A stretch of DNA of 64,000 nucleotides from Gammaproteobacteria bacterium (GCA_016200485.1 JACQEP010000006.1:1-64000); one strand, 5' to 3'; shown: positions 9,439-18,526, numbered from the stretch's first letter. The notes: generated from the letters alone by a model not told the origin. Program-made: numbers and translations.

Positions 9439-9843
9439 ATGGGTTCCACCCAAGCAGATCAAGCAACCATGTCCCGTGTAATGGTCATTGATGACGAAGT
9501 CATTATCACCGGCTTCCTGCGCACACTGCTGGAAAAGCGAGGTTATCACGTAAAAATATTCAACGACCCCATCGCTGCCCTGCGTCAGTTCGAGACAGCC
9601 TCCGATGAAATAGATGTAGTCATATCAGACCAGACCATGCCCGGCATGACCGGCTCTGAACTGGCAATTGCCATGCTCGCCCTGCGACCAGACCTGCCCT
9701 TTATCCTTTGCACAGGATATAGCGAAACGATAGATGAACAGCGGGCCAAAGCGCTGAACATCAGCAGCTTCCTGCAGAAGCCCTATGATTCCAGCACTCT
9801 ACTTGCAAAGCTCAATGATGCGATGAATAACCAACGTCGGTAA
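9439..9843 (+). CDS. Single-domain response regulator (CheY-like receiver)
   Basis: This 134-residue stand-alone receiver contains the acidic pocket IDDE, phospho-acceptor Asp64 in VVISDQTMPGMTG, the conserved Thr in LCTGYS and Lys114 in LQKPY. There is no output domain, so it acts through protein contact or as part of a phosphorelay. I chose ATG 9439 rather than the longer reading because GAGGAG sits 6 bases before it and the receiver fold starts shortly after. It is co-transcribed with the upstream histidine kinase and is its probable phosphate acceptor. Confidence 0.9.
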   Translation: MGSTQADQATMSRVMVIDDEVIITGFLRTLLEKRGYHVKIFNDPIAALRQFETASDEIDVVISDQTMPGMTGSELAIAMLALRPDLPFILCTGYSETIDEQRAKALNISSFLQKPYDSSTLLAKLNDAMNNQRR

Positions 9844-10093
9844 AGAAACAGATGCAGCACCACAATATTGCGAACATCAACACTAAGCTTCACCAGCTAC
9901 CTGGCGCCTCCATTAAAAATCAAATAACTAAAATAAAATGCCATAAATTGCCCATACCAATACCAGATGTATATATCCAATATAAAACACATGGATGAAA
10001 TAGTTCAGATTGTTAACTATAACTACACAAGGAAGAGGTGCAGCGACAACCACCAACAACGCAATGTTTTTACTTTTCAAGGAGGAAATATTT

Positions 10094-10492
10094 ATGAAAC
10101 ATGCAGCAAAATATTTGATTGTTCTAATCGCTATCGCGCTTAACAATCACTCGGCCTTTGCCGACACACCGGCATCACTATCCGCCCCTCACCCCCATGC
10201 CGTAATTGTATCGGGCAAAATCAACCTTTTCCGTAGTCAAATAATGGGGATGGAGATTGGCAAGAATGCACAGATGTTAGATTCTGAGGTGTTGATTACG
10301 CTCGATACAAAACCTGGGATGGTGTTCGGTGTGAGACTTCACGAGGCATCTTCTGCCGCGCAATCAATGGTGGATACTTTACGGGCGGCTTATATCAACA
10401 ACATTCCTGTCACGATAGAACACCGGTTAGAGCCTGGCAAGAAGTTCGTTCCATTAAACTGGGTTCAATACGGCGAGACACCAAAAGATTAA
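10094..10492 (+). CDS. Small predicted periplasmic protein
   Basis: This 132-residue protein of unknown family begins with a clear signal peptide (KYLIVLIAIALNNHSAFA before DTPAS). The mature part contains HPHAVIVSGKINLFRSQIMG and a predicted beta-rich region. It has no cysteines, so it has no disulfides or heme motif. AAGGAGG stands 8 bases before ATG 10094. The 250-base region upstream is AT-rich and shows no gene. A strong hairpin follows the gene. Confidence 0.6.
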   Translation: MKHAAKYLIVLIAIALNNHSAFADTPASLSAPHPHAVIVSGKINLFRSQIMGMEIGKNAQMLDSEVLITLDTKPGMVFGVRLHEASSAAQSMVDTLRAAYINNIPVTIEHRLEPGKKFVPLNWVQYGETPKD

Positions 10493-10510
10493 TTGCTTGA
10501 TCTACGATCA

Positions 10511-10537
10511 ATGGCGCACCAACAAACGGTGCGCCAT
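10511..10537 (+). terminator. Hairpin after the 10094-10492 gene
   Basis: A perfect 10-base-pair stem ATGGCGCACC / GGTGCGCCAT with a 7-base loop is followed by ATCTCCTCTTT. The T-tract is weak, but position and stem strength fit transcription termination for the gene ending at 10492. Confidence 0.5.
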
Positions 10538-10738
10538 ATCTCCTCTTTAATCCAAAAATCCCCAGTTGATTTATTGGGCTTCTCTGGCGATCAAGTTAAT
10601 GCTGATCCGCGCCAAATACTGTAGCCGCCAGAATGATGCCCTGCGCCGGCAGATTGCCAGCGAGGGGTACCACTGAGAGGGGAAATGTTTATTTGAGAAT
10701 GATCGATTGGGAGCCTTTTGCTTAAATGAAGATGTCAC

Positions 10739-11938
10739 CTATCCCGGCTGGCCATCAATTCGTGCCTTCACCAGCATTGGAAAATAAATCACCACAAAAA
10801 TCGAAAACGCAATTAACCATAACAAACCTGCAATTATGACCACGTTCATTACCTTGTCCACGGCGACAAACAGCGGCCCGAACACGCGCACCAGCATCGC
10901 CACATTAATCACAGCAAAGGCCACGACGATTGTCTTGGCTGGTTGCAACAAACGGCCGGTATGCCCCAATGCGACACGTGCCATCATCCCAAGGCACAGC
11001 ACCCCAATAGTCGCCGCCAGTGCATGCAGCGCCAGTGTTTGCGGTAACCATGTTAAGACGGCCAAAGCCTTGAAGCAAAGGCCCAGTACTAACCAGCTAT
11101 AACCGAGATACAGTACCCAGAGCAGCGGCACCTTCCATACACCGCGTGAGAACCAACCCCAACAACGGATTGAATGCACAACTGCCGCAAAGATCGCCAA
11201 TGGCACCAGCAACAACGATTGCGGGATAATCAATTCAGTCGCCATGAACAATAGTAGTGAAGCAAATGCCAACCGTTCCACCCACGGCCAGGTCTGCGAT
11301 TTGGCACCCGGTGCTCCACGCACAGTAAAGAATGGGAACACCCTTCCCGCCATGATGACAATCAGTAACACCACAGTATTGATTCCCAGTGTGATGCCTA
11401 AGCTGGCCGTATCCGCAGTCACCCCCAGCCATTGCAAATGCACCAGCAAATTGGACGTAAACAACAGCGACAATACTGCGACAAAGATCAATTGCGGCTT
11501 TTTGTTGCTGCGTATGATGGGTACTGCAACTGCTGCAGCCAGCAAGGGCAAAAACGTTAGATCACAAATCGCGACCAATCCCGGTGGCACCCCCGGCAGC
11601 ACCGGTGCTATCCGCCCCAGCAGCCATGCCCCCACTAGCGCCCCCAGCCATGGCCCATGCAGCGTTTGCACATTGGTCCAATTGCGGACAGCAGTCAGCA
11701 AAAATCCTGCGATCACCGCCACAGCAAAACCAAACACCATCTCGTGACTGTGCCAGCCGATCTGACCGTAATAAGTGTCGAGATCAATCCTGCCGCTCAC
11801 TGTTAACAACCACAGACTAATCAATCCCAACGCAGCCAACCCGGCCATCAGAAAAAAGGGCCGAAATCCCAAGGCAAACAGAGAAAAACGGCCAGGCGGA
11901 ATGGTTTTTTGCAGAGACTCGTTATTGATCAGCGTCAA
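10739..11938 (-). CDS. nnrS: NnrS-family heme/copper membrane protein
   Basis: NnrS proteins are polytopic, metal-containing membrane proteins that protect against nitric-oxide stress. This 399-residue protein has about twelve hydrophobic segments and the family hallmarks ALGFRPFFLMAG near the N terminus and GWHSHEMVFGFAVAVIAGF (potential heme-ligand histidines), later ALGHTGR. The start is uncertain: TTG 11938 has no strong ribosome site, but downstream starts would enter the conserved GFRPFF region. It is transcribed alone, divergently from the cold-shock gene. No denitrification genes are in the window. Confidence 0.88.
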   Translation of the reverse strand: MTLINNESLQKTIPPGRFSLFALGFRPFFLMAGLAALGLISLWLLTVSGRIDLDTYYGQIGWHSHEMVFGFAVAVIAGFLLTAVRNWTNVQTLHGPWLGALVGAWLLGRIAPVLPGVPPGLVAICDLTFLPLLAAAVAVPIIRSNKKPQLIFVAVLSLLFTSNLLVHLQWLGVTADTASLGITLGINTVVLLIVIMAGRVFPFFTVRGAPGAKSQTWPWVERLAFASLLLFMATELIIPQSLLLVPLAIFAAVVHSIRCWGWFSRGVWKVPLLWVLYLGYSWLVLGLCFKALAVLTWLPQTLALHALAATIGVLCLGMMARVALGHTGRLLQPAKTIVVAFAVINVAMLVRVFGPLFVAVDKVMNVVIIAGLLWLIAFSIFVVIYFPMLVKARIDGQPG

Positions 11939-12128
11939 GGTACTCGCACTCGGAACACAACGTCCACGGCCAAGTTTACCTCAGATAAAGATCCATCACT
12001 CACTGGCGCCAACGAGAGTACCGCCCTTATTGTTTGATTTTGCTGGTTTTTTCCTATCAAAACCCTGGTTTAACCACGATTTTCTGATATTCCCGCCACC
12101 CTCCTGGGGCATCGGAAAATATATTACG

Positions 12129-12266
12129 GGCTTTTTACTGGAAAATAGCTTATAGTGAGACCGCTTGCGATGGCCAGCCCAGACTCTTCGAGCTCCTTTT
12201 CGGTATCTCCCTGAATCCAGTCTGCTCACCTGCATGTAACATTTTTTAGTTTTTAAGGATCTCAAA
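12129..12266 (+). promoter_or_regulatory. Probable promoter and long 5' leader of the cold-shock gene
   Basis: The 328-base gap 11939-12266 has no gene. TATAGT at 12151-12156 is a likely -10, with a poor -35 (GGCTTT) 16 bases upstream. That would give an untranslated leader of about 100 bases ending in a T-rich stretch and AAGGA before the ATG. Long leaders are typical of csp genes, where RNA structure gives temperature control. Confidence 0.4.
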
Positions 12267-12473
12267 ATGAAAATCGGTACTGTGAAATGGTTCAATGAAT
12301 CAAAAGGTTTTGGCTTTATCTCTCCTCAAGATGGCGGTGATGACGTATTCGTACACTTCAGCGCGATCACTGGCAACGGCTTCAAAAGCCTGGCCGAAGG
12401 TCAAAAGGTAAGCTTCGTGGTGGAAAAAGGCCCGAAGGGTCTGCAGGCTGCTCAAGTTCAGCTGCAAGGCTAA
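12267..12473 (+). CDS. Cold-shock protein, CspA family
   Basis: This 68-residue single cold-shock domain binds single-stranded RNA and DNA and acts as an RNA chaperone. RNP1 (KGFGFIS) and RNP2 (VFVHFS) are intact, with the usual start [13 protein letters not shown] and ending ...QVQLQG. AAGGA lies 9 bases upstream of the ATG. A strong intrinsic terminator follows. The RRM gene downstream is a second small RNA-binding protein and may be regulated separately, since the terminator separates them. Which csp paralogue this is cannot be told from sequence. Confidence 0.95.
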   Translation: MKIGTVKWFNESKGFGFISPQDGGDDVFVHFSAITGNGFKSLAEGQKVSFVVEKGPKGLQAAQVQLQG

Positions 12474-12497
12474 ACTCAAAAGCAGAATCCACTGACA

Positions 12498-12530
12498 AAG
12501 CCCCGCTCAGCCGAGCGGGGCTTTTGTTTT
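12498..12530 (+). terminator. Intrinsic terminator after the cold-shock gene
   Basis: An 11-base-pair GC-rich stem AAGCCCCGCTC / GAGCGGGGCTT with a 4-base loop AGCC is followed by TTTTGTTTT. It is a textbook rho-independent terminator. Confidence 0.92.
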
Positions 12531-12600
12531 GTAGTAATACCCGATACCCCACGACAAGAATATCAGCATACATCTATTGAACAACCAGGAGGATTGAGCC

Positions 12601-12855
12601 TTGAAAAAACTATTTGTCGGCAATCTGCCGTCCAGCACCACAGAAAATGACCTTCAAGAATTATTCTCCCAATATGGCAAAGTGCGCTCACTCAAATTAG
12701 CGACCGACGTGTTCTCTAACCAATGCAAAGGCTTTGGTTTCATCGAGATGGAAGGCCACGAGGCCCGCGCTGCGATCACCGGACTGAACGGTAAATCTTT
12801 CGGTGGCAAGCAATTGAAGGTAAATTTTGAGAGCCCCAGGCCTACTAGGCGGTAA
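12601..12855 (+). CDS. Single-RRM RNA-binding protein
   Basis: This 84-residue protein consists of one RNA recognition motif. RNP2 is LFVGNL and RNP1 is KGFGFIEM, with the usual helix TENDLQELFSQYG between them and a short basic tail (PRPTRR). Bacterial proteins of this kind are common in cyanobacteria and many proteobacteria and are often cold-induced. The start is TTG at 12601, supported by AGGAGG 8 bases upstream. Together with the preceding cold-shock gene it suggests a cold-response locus, though a terminator lies between them. Confidence 0.88.
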   Translation: MKKLFVGNLPSSTTENDLQELFSQYGKVRSLKLATDVFSNQCKGFGFIEMEGHEARAAITGLNGKSFGGKQLKVNFESPRPTRR

Positions 12856-12982
12856 TAGAACACTTCGCCTGGATTGATCAAACTGGACTTCACACCTCAC
12901 TGGTAATCAATCCGGGCTGCACTACAAAATCAACGACAGCAGTGCTCATTTAATTCAGCGCGGCATCATCACCCAGGCAATC

Positions 12983-13101
12983 CCCATCGCATCCGCTTGA
13001 CGGTCAACCTCACGACCATTTTTGAACATCATCAAGATCGGAATACTGCGGATTACAAATCGCGCCGCAATCGCCTGCTCGGCTTCGTATTTACTTTCAC
13101 C
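12983..13101 (-). pseudogene. Decayed fragment of a trxC-like thioredoxin gene
   Basis: The gap 12856-13268 holds no intact gene, but the minus strand encodes AEQAIAARFVIRSIPIL followed by MMFKNG and DRQADAMG. This closely matches AEQAIAARYSIRSIPTL and the following FKNGGEAARQPGAMG of TrxC at 15722. An upstream VKVNT is out of frame. There is no start, no WCGPC active site and no stop. It is a remnant of a duplicated or translocated trxC 3' half, 2.6 kb from the intact copy and in the same orientation. Confidence 0.7.
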
Positions 13102-13268
13102 CCCGGTATGACCCATACCGCGGCAGTCAGATAATATCTTGCGACAAACACCTATAGACAGACTGAATATTGAATCTATACTCAGTGTTAAGAAACAGCT
13201 TCACATAATTACTCATCAGTTCGAAGTTATTAATTAATAAATACCTTACGCGATGGGGAGGGATACAT

Positions 13269-14930
13269 ATGCTTTTTCGACTAAATCTATCGCACATCAC
13301 CAAGCTGGCTTTACCACTTGCGATGGTGGCCATTACCGCTGGCTGTGCTCATAAGCCAACGCTTAGCGCCCTAGACCCTGTCAGTGGTGAGCGAGGAACG
13401 ATCGTGGAAGTTATAGGACAAGATCTCTTCGCCTCGTCGGTTCGCTGGGATGCGAATACTGCAAACGAACAAACGCTGCCCAGTAACTTTCTTGGTGCGC
13501 GTTTTTTCAGCGTACCCTATACCGCCAGCCTCGCCGCTCACCCTGTTCGACTTTATGGAGATAACCAGTATTCAGACAACACGATCAACTTTACGGTAAC
13601 ACAAGGCGTAGCTCACCCCGCACCTCGCGTGGATGACATTACGGTATCCATGTTCAGCATAGACACCAATAATAAGGCCACCATGATTCTCATGGTTCAT
13701 GGCGCAAATATCGATGCTGGCGCCACGATCCTGGTCAATAACGTCGATCAAACTTCGTTCTTTTCTCGCCTGCTACGCAATCAGGCGATGAATGCGACGG
13801 ATGCCGCTACCCTGGGCTATCCAATTTTTCATTATGCCACCGTGTGGTGTATTTTGAGCGATCAAGCCCCTAACTCAGATCTTTCTGTGTCCGTACGCAA
13901 CCTCAACGGTAGTGCATCCAATAATCTCAATTATCACATCGCGGCCTCCATGGCCGCACTCGACAGCGATGGTGATGGTCTGCTGGACGACTGGGAAACA
14001 AACGGTTATGACGCCAACAATGATGGCACCATTGATGTTGATCTCCCGACACTGGGTGCCAATCCCATGCGGAAAGACCTGTTTGTTGAGGTCGACTGGA
14101 TGAATGCCGCTGCGCCCAACAATGCCATCTGGGCTGACATTGAAACAGCGTTCGCCAACGCCCCAATCCTAAACTCCGATGGCAGCCAAGGTATTGCTAT
14201 TCACATCGACCGAGGAGTTGGTACTGGCGGTGGTGGTGGCACCATCATCCCCTACGCTGATGCCATTCGTTATGACAACAGCACCCCCAACCGGAACCTC
14301 ACTTATGCAAACTTCCACACCATCAAGCAAAATAATTTCAATGCCAATCGTTTGAATATTTATCGCTATGGAATATTCGCCTGGGACAATGGCCATTGGG
14401 TCGGTAGCAGTGGCCAAGCAGAGGATATCTGGGCGAATGACTTTTTTGTATCACTGGGTAGCTGGGGCGCAGATGGTCAACGTACCGACTTTCAAGTGGG
14501 CACTTTTATGCACGAACTCGGACACACGCTTAATCTCAGGCATGGTGGTTTTGAAGATACCAACTCGAAGGATAATTACAACAGTATTATGCAATACGGC
14601 AACAATTGGACGACAGTGGCTGGCCAAAACAACAAATTTAGCCCAAGCCAGTTTAGCGGCATCGACACCGACTGTAATCTCTTAAACGTCAATGGCGAAT
14701 TCACGTACTCTCAGGGACAACGCCGCGATCTGGATGAAAACAGCCTCAATGAAAATTCCGGTATCTGCGACAACATAGCACGGGACTGGAACGGAAATGG
14801 TGCAATGCAGGCTAATGTATCCACCAATATCGATGATAATGCCGCCCTAAGCACTATCAGAGACCATGCCGATTGGGCCAACATAGAACTTAACTTTCGC
14901 GCCACTGGATCAAACTGGGGCAACAACTAA
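13269..14930 (+). CDS. Lipoprotein zinc metalloprotease (metzincin-like) with TIG domain
   Basis: This 553-residue secreted protease begins with a lipoprotein signal ending in the lipobox ITAGC, so it is probably lipid-anchored at the cell surface or in the periplasm. Residues about 30-120 look like an IPT/TIG immunoglobulin-like domain. DSDGDGLLDDWE near residue 240 is a calcium-binding thrombospondin-3-like loop. The catalytic motif is HELGHTLNLRHGG at 415-427, with NSIMQYGNN about 12 residues later as the likely Met-turn. The usual metzincin glycine (HEXXHXXGXXH) is replaced by Asn. GGGAGGG precedes the ATG. It is followed 24 bases later by a secreted protein that may be its partner. Confidence 0.82.
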   Translation: MLFRLNLSHITKLALPLAMVAITAGCAHKPTLSALDPVSGERGTIVEVIGQDLFASSVRWDANTANEQTLPSNFLGARFFSVPYTASLAAHPVRLYGDNQYSDNTINFTVTQGVAHPAPRVDDITVSMFSIDTNNKATMILMVHGANIDAGATILVNNVDQTSFFSRLLRNQAMNATDAATLGYPIFHYATVWCILSDQAPNSDLSVSVRNLNGSASNNLNYHIAASMAALDSDGDGLLDDWETNGYDANNDGTIDVDLPTLGANPMRKDLFVEVDWMNAAAPNNAIWADIETAFANAPILNSDGSQGIAIHIDRGVGTGGGGGTIIPYADAIRYDNSTPNRNLTYANFHTIKQNNFNANRLNIYRYGIFAWDNGHWVGSSGQAEDIWANDFFVSLGSWGADGQRTDFQVGTFMHELGHTLNLRHGGFEDTNSKDNYNSIMQYGNNWTTVAGQNNKFSPSQFSGIDTDCNLLNVNGEFTYSQGQRRDLDENSLNENSGICDNIARDWNGNGAMQANVSTNIDDNAALSTIRDHADWANIELNFRATGSNWGNN

Positions 14931-14954
14931 GCCGCGATTGCAAAGGAGAACCCC

Positions 14955-15719
14955 ATGAAATACGGAACTCGCAACGTCATGGCATACATGTTGGGCGCCA
15001 TGTTATTTATGCCCGCTGCCCCCTTCGCTCAGCAGCTTAGCCCACCAACGCCACGACAACCCGCAAGTGTGTTGCGGCCTAACCCACCTGTCAAAACAAC
15101 TGAAATGGTGGGGACGGCATCGATTCCAGAACAGGTAAAGTTGGGCTTCACATTAAGCGTGGGGCAAAGAATCATGCCTGCAGATTGGAATGTACGGGGC
15201 ACAATTACGGCAATGCCTTCAGGAAAGCTGCTCATCAAAACCGATCAGAATGAATCTGCCACTTTGGCATATCGTCTTCCCAATGAATTGCGTCTCCCCC
15301 TCAGCGTAGGAGACGCCATCGAACTAAAACGCGCGCCTAAGGGATACAAAGCCACATTAGGACATGAACTCAGCATCAAGCGTGGCGAAAAAACTGTAGC
15401 CGCCAGTGGGCGGCTGATAGGCGAGACCCCTCAGCAAACCAAAATCGGAGATAACATCACCCTTGCGCAACAAGCTGAAACTCAGCGCACATTGGCTGAA
15501 ACCGCATATGAAACCACCTATGGATTAGCAGCAACCATCGCTGGTGCTGATGGAACACAAAAACCGCTGACCTCTGATGAGATACAAGATATCACCCTCG
15601 GTGGTACTAAGTATCGCGTCCTGATTCGGATCAACAATAAGGTTGTACCCTCAAAGAAGCACGCTGGAATCGCCGAAGGAGGTACATACATTCTGGAATA
15701 TGTAATCCTGGCTCAATAG
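14955..15719 (+). CDS. Secreted protein of unknown function
   Basis: This 254-residue protein has a signal peptide (MLGAMLFMPAAPFAQ before QLSPP), a proline-rich linker and a beta-rich mature part with no recognised domain. Sequences such as GTITAMPSGKLLIKTDQNE and LGGTKYRVLIRI suggest small beta-barrel or OB-like modules. AAAGGAG precedes the ATG. The 24-base spacing from the metalloprotease gene implies an operon, so an inhibitor, chaperone or substrate of the protease is possible but unproven. Its stop lies 2 bases from the convergent trxC stop. Confidence 0.65.
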   Translation: MKYGTRNVMAYMLGAMLFMPAAPFAQQLSPPTPRQPASVLRPNPPVKTTEMVGTASIPEQVKLGFTLSVGQRIMPADWNVRGTITAMPSGKLLIKTDQNESATLAYRLPNELRLPLSVGDAIELKRAPKGYKATLGHELSIKRGEKTVAASGRLIGETPQQTKIGDNITLAQQAETQRTLAETAYETTYGLAATIAGADGTQKPLTSDEIQDITLGGTKYRVLIRINNKVVPSKKHAGIAEGGTYILEYVILAQ

Positions 15720-15721
15720 TA

Positions 15722-16159
15722 CTATTTAGAATGCGCCAACGACCAGCGCACGATGTCGGAAGCACCCATGGCACCAGGTTGACGGGCGGCTTCGCCGCCA
15801 TTCTTGAACAGCAGCAAGGTCGGAATGCTTCGGATCGAATACCGCGCCGCGATCGCCTGTTCGGCTTCGGTATTTACTTTCGCCAGCCGCATCGCCGGTT
15901 CCAGCTGCGCCGCTGCCTGCACGAAGGCGGGCGCCATTGCCTGGCATGGCCCGCACCACGGCGCCCAGAAATCCACCAACACCGGCACGTCATGATTGCC
16001 GATATGTTTATCAAAATTGACCGCCGTCAATTCAACGGGATGGCTGCTGAATAGCACCTCATGACATTGGCCACATTTAGGATGTTCCCGCAACCGCTCT
16101 TGGGGAATTCGGTTCACCGCATCACAATGTGGACAGACAACATGTAATGAATCACTCAT
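15722..16159 (-). CDS. trxC: Thioredoxin 2 (TrxC)
   Basis: TrxC is a zinc-containing disulfide reductase active in oxidative-stress defence. An N-terminal zinc ribbon (Cys9/Cys12 in CPHC and Cys29/Cys32 in CGQC) precedes a full thioredoxin domain with active site WCGPC at 68-72 and the cis-proline region SIRSIPTLLLF. I chose ATG 16159 (145 residues) because AGGAA is 6 bases upstream and TrxC proteins begin close to the first CXXC. The longer reading adds eight residues without support. A second, decayed copy of its 3' half lies at 12983-13101. Confidence 0.93.
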   Translation of the reverse strand: MSDSLHVVCPHCDAVNRIPQERLREHPKCGQCHEVLFSSHPVELTAVNFDKHIGNHDVPVLVDFWAPWCGPCQAMAPAFVQAAAQLEPAMRLAKVNTEAEQAIAARYSIRSIPTLLLFKNGGEAARQPGAMGASDIVRWSLAHSK

Positions 16160-16203
16160 GAAAAATTCCTGTAGCAAACACAATTTGTGTTCAGCACAAC
16201 CTG

Positions 16204-16238
16204 GGTAGGATGCGGTTTGTACCTTATCGCATCCTACC
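16204..16238. repeat. Palindromic repeat upstream of trxC
   Basis: GGTAGGATGCG and CGCATCCTACC form a perfect 11-base-pair stem around a 13-base loop. This sequence type (GTAGGATGCG...CGCATCCTAC) is a common dispersed intergenic palindrome in proteobacteria. It lies just upstream of trxC and could form a structure in its leader. Confidence 0.6.
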
Positions 16239-16331
16239 GCTAAAGGAATATCAAGACAATTCGTTACGACCCCGAGGTTGTATGTAAAATCTCGAAGTCG
16301 ACGGTTACCGCAGGCGATTGCCCGCTATGCC

Positions 16332-17268
16332 CTAATCAAATTTGATGAGGGAGCTTAAAAGATGGGTTTGTCTACCCCGGATTCCCATAAACCGTGAAAT
16401 CGCGAACAGACCAAGCATAAAAAGTAATATTGTCGCAGGCTCCGGAACACCCCCAATGCCAAGATCCGGTCTTGGCACCCCCGTCGGCAGATCGACAAAA
16501 ATCATACTTGACATGGGATCAGCCGCCAAAGTTAATGTTCCCTGAAGCGTTATATTACCTCCCACTGGAATATTGAATACTCCAGGAATAATGCTCACAC
16601 CCCAAGCCAAGAAATCCAAGCCGTTAATCGTTGGCAAAAATGCCGATGCCGTACCGGCCGACAATACACCATCGAGTGCGCCGCCAAAACCATCCGCCGC
16701 AATCACAATCGGCACAAACGGAATGTTACCAATACTACCGGCCAATGAAGCAGCCACATATTCGCCGGGCCCGCCAAGGTGCCCTTGGACGGCAAGCCAG
16801 CCTCCTCCAAAACCAACAAAAGGAACCGGGCCATTATTGAACAACGTGACCGTCCCTGTGGAATCAACCACTGAAGCGATATTATTAGTCGCCGCGTCAG
16901 ACACAAAACCCGGCCCCCAAAATATACCACCACCATTTGCAAATCCCAGAGCCTGCACCTTCATCGCGCCAGCACCGAACTGACCTGTACCTATCCCCCC
17001 CCGGTGCCGCAACCGCGGCCAATGGTGGTGCGATCGCTCCTGCCACACCCTGTTGCGGAGGCGTGGGCGGGTTCAAATCTTTGAATCCGCCGCCGGGACC
17101 GATTAACTTCCCGTTGGCATCGAACAGGGGTGCGCCTACTCTTGCTGCACCGACGTTTTGTTCCGAGAAAGTAATGCTTCCATTATTCGCCCCCACGACC
17201 AACGCCCAACTGATATTGGGTACTACGAAAAATAATGCGGTTAAATAGAAAACCACTTGGCGCTTCAT
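16332..17268 (-). pseudogene. PEP-CTERM exoprotein gene, split at a G8 tract
   Basis: The N-terminal part (from ATG 17268) has a signal peptide KRQVVFYLTALFFVVPNISWA and continues to LAAVAAPGG. The C-terminal part, in another frame, runs from GIGTGQFGAGAMKVQ to a PEP-CTERM sorting signal: VPEPATILLFMLGLFAISRF followed by the basic end MGIRGR. The two meet at eight consecutive G on the minus strand (C at 16995-17002). Seven G would give one 311-residue protein reading PGGIGTGQFG. PEP-CTERM proteins are exported by Sec and processed by an exosortase, usually in exopolysaccharide-producing bacteria. No exosortase is in this window. The break may be real, phase-variable or a sequencing error. Confidence 0.85.
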
Positions 17269-17588
17269 GATGTGTCCCCCTCGTTTTCGTTATAAACGTA
17301 GCCTAACAGGTATAGTTTGGGGTCTCGGCACTGTCAAAGTATTTCGTTGAAAAGATTGGCTTGGTTGGAATCGAGTGGAGATTTCAATCAGAATCATGAA
17401 CAAAATCAATTCACGTTAATTTCGAGCAAACCCAGACTTCTCACGACTATTTCTGACTACACCGAATTCCATAGAACTGGCGCAGAATCTCATAATACCG
17501 CATTTTGATATTCCCAAAAAGAATGTGCCCGGAGCGCTCGATGCAGAGCGAACGAAATCGAGGACTTTGATACTCAGCCCACAGAACT

Positions 17589-17622
17589 CCCCGGATTCTA
17601 TTTCATTCCATCCGAGCTATGC
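17589..17622 (-). repeat. Diverged REP sequence
   Basis: In the 387-base gap 17269-17655, CCCCGGATTCTATTTCATTC followed by CATCCGAGCTATGC matches the REP at 50439-50472 with few changes. It is therefore a distant copy of the REP family associated with the transposase at 49740. Upstream at 17526-17562 is a further, weaker GC-rich palindrome. Nothing else is recognised in this gap. Confidence 0.7.
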
Positions 17623-17655
17623 TCACTGAGAAAGCGCGATCCAATTCAGAACAAT

Positions 17656-18438
17656 TTAATGACATGCCTCAGCTCCAGTCTTGAATGTGGCGTGCTCACT
17701 GGCATAGAGTTTGCGTTGAAATAATTCAAATGTCATGGCATAACAAATCTGGGCTAGAGCAGCATTGTAGCGATGCCCCTCATCACGGATAAAGGCATGT
17801 TCGGCATTAAACTCATGCCAAGTAAAATTCACGCCAGCATCCGTCAGCGTTCTATACACCAGATCACGCCCGGCCTGAGGAATATGCGGATCCTGCTTAC
17901 CATAAATCATCAGCAGCTCGCCTTCAATCTCGGCGACACGGTCCAGGCTGTTGTCATTCATACCTTTTCCCAGGGAGCGCTTATGAATATCGGTCGCATA
18001 AAAGCACACAGATGCCAGCACATCCGGGTTCATTGCACAACGGAAACTTAAATGACCACCGATGCAAATTCCGATGGAGCCCAAGTGTCCTGTGCACTCG
18101 GGCATACTTTTAAGATGATCAAGCACAATTCGCGCATCGTTATCATATGCTGCCAGCTCTTTCTCAATTTTGTAACGATTGCCTTTATCTGTACCCTCAG
18201 GGGTATAAGAGAATACAGAGCCGCGCGGCTCGAATTCATGAAATATCTCCGGAATCGCCACGACATAACCCTGACTTGCCAACAAGCGTGCCGTACGCTG
18301 AATCGGACCTGTCACATGGAATATTTCTGAAAACAACACCAAACCTGGATACCGCCCTGGATTCGCCGGACGAAAACGGTGAGTTCTCATCATGCCAGTG
18401 GGCGTCTCAAGGTCAACATAGTCTTCAGTGAGAATCAT
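17656..18438 (-). CDS. Dienelactone hydrolase family protein
   Basis: This 260-residue alpha/beta hydrolase shows the dienelactone-hydrolase triad: Cys125 in SIGICIGGH (nucleophile elbow), Asp183 in GKQDPHIP and His214 in NAEHAFIRD. The segment FSEIFHVTGPIQRTARLLA supplies the conserved N-terminal region. The family hydrolyses lactones and related esters, and without an aromatic-degradation cluster nearby the substrate is unknown. AGGAAAAGAT precedes the ATG. It appears to be a single-gene unit downstream of the yejF end. Confidence 0.87.
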   Translation of the reverse strand: MILTEDYVDLETPTGMMRTHRFRPANPGRYPGLVLFSEIFHVTGPIQRTARLLASQGYVVAIPEIFHEFEPRGSVFSYTPEGTDKGNRYKIEKELAAYDNDARIVLDHLKSMPECTGHLGSIGICIGGHLSFRCAMNPDVLASVCFYATDIHKRSLGKGMNDNSLDRVAEIEGELLMIYGKQDPHIPQAGRDLVYRTLTDAGVNFTWHEFNAEHAFIRDEGHRYNAALAQICYAMTFELFQRKLYASEHATFKTGAEACH

Positions 18439-18526
18439 ATCTTTTCCTAAATTTTATCTAATAAAAAATCAGCAATTCGCCATGAGCGTTACATACCGAA
18501 CATTCGCCCTCAATACGGGCGAAGTA

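Noticed and set aside
10560..10738. Possible coding remnant on the minus strand (VPLAGNLPAQGIILAATVFG)
   Set aside because: It has a short protein-like look but no identifiable family and no start, so it is too weak to annotate.
11925..11938. FNR-like box TTGAT-N4-GTCAA at the nnrS start
   Set aside because: It lies inside the start of the coding sequence, not in a promoter, and has one mismatch. Probably chance.
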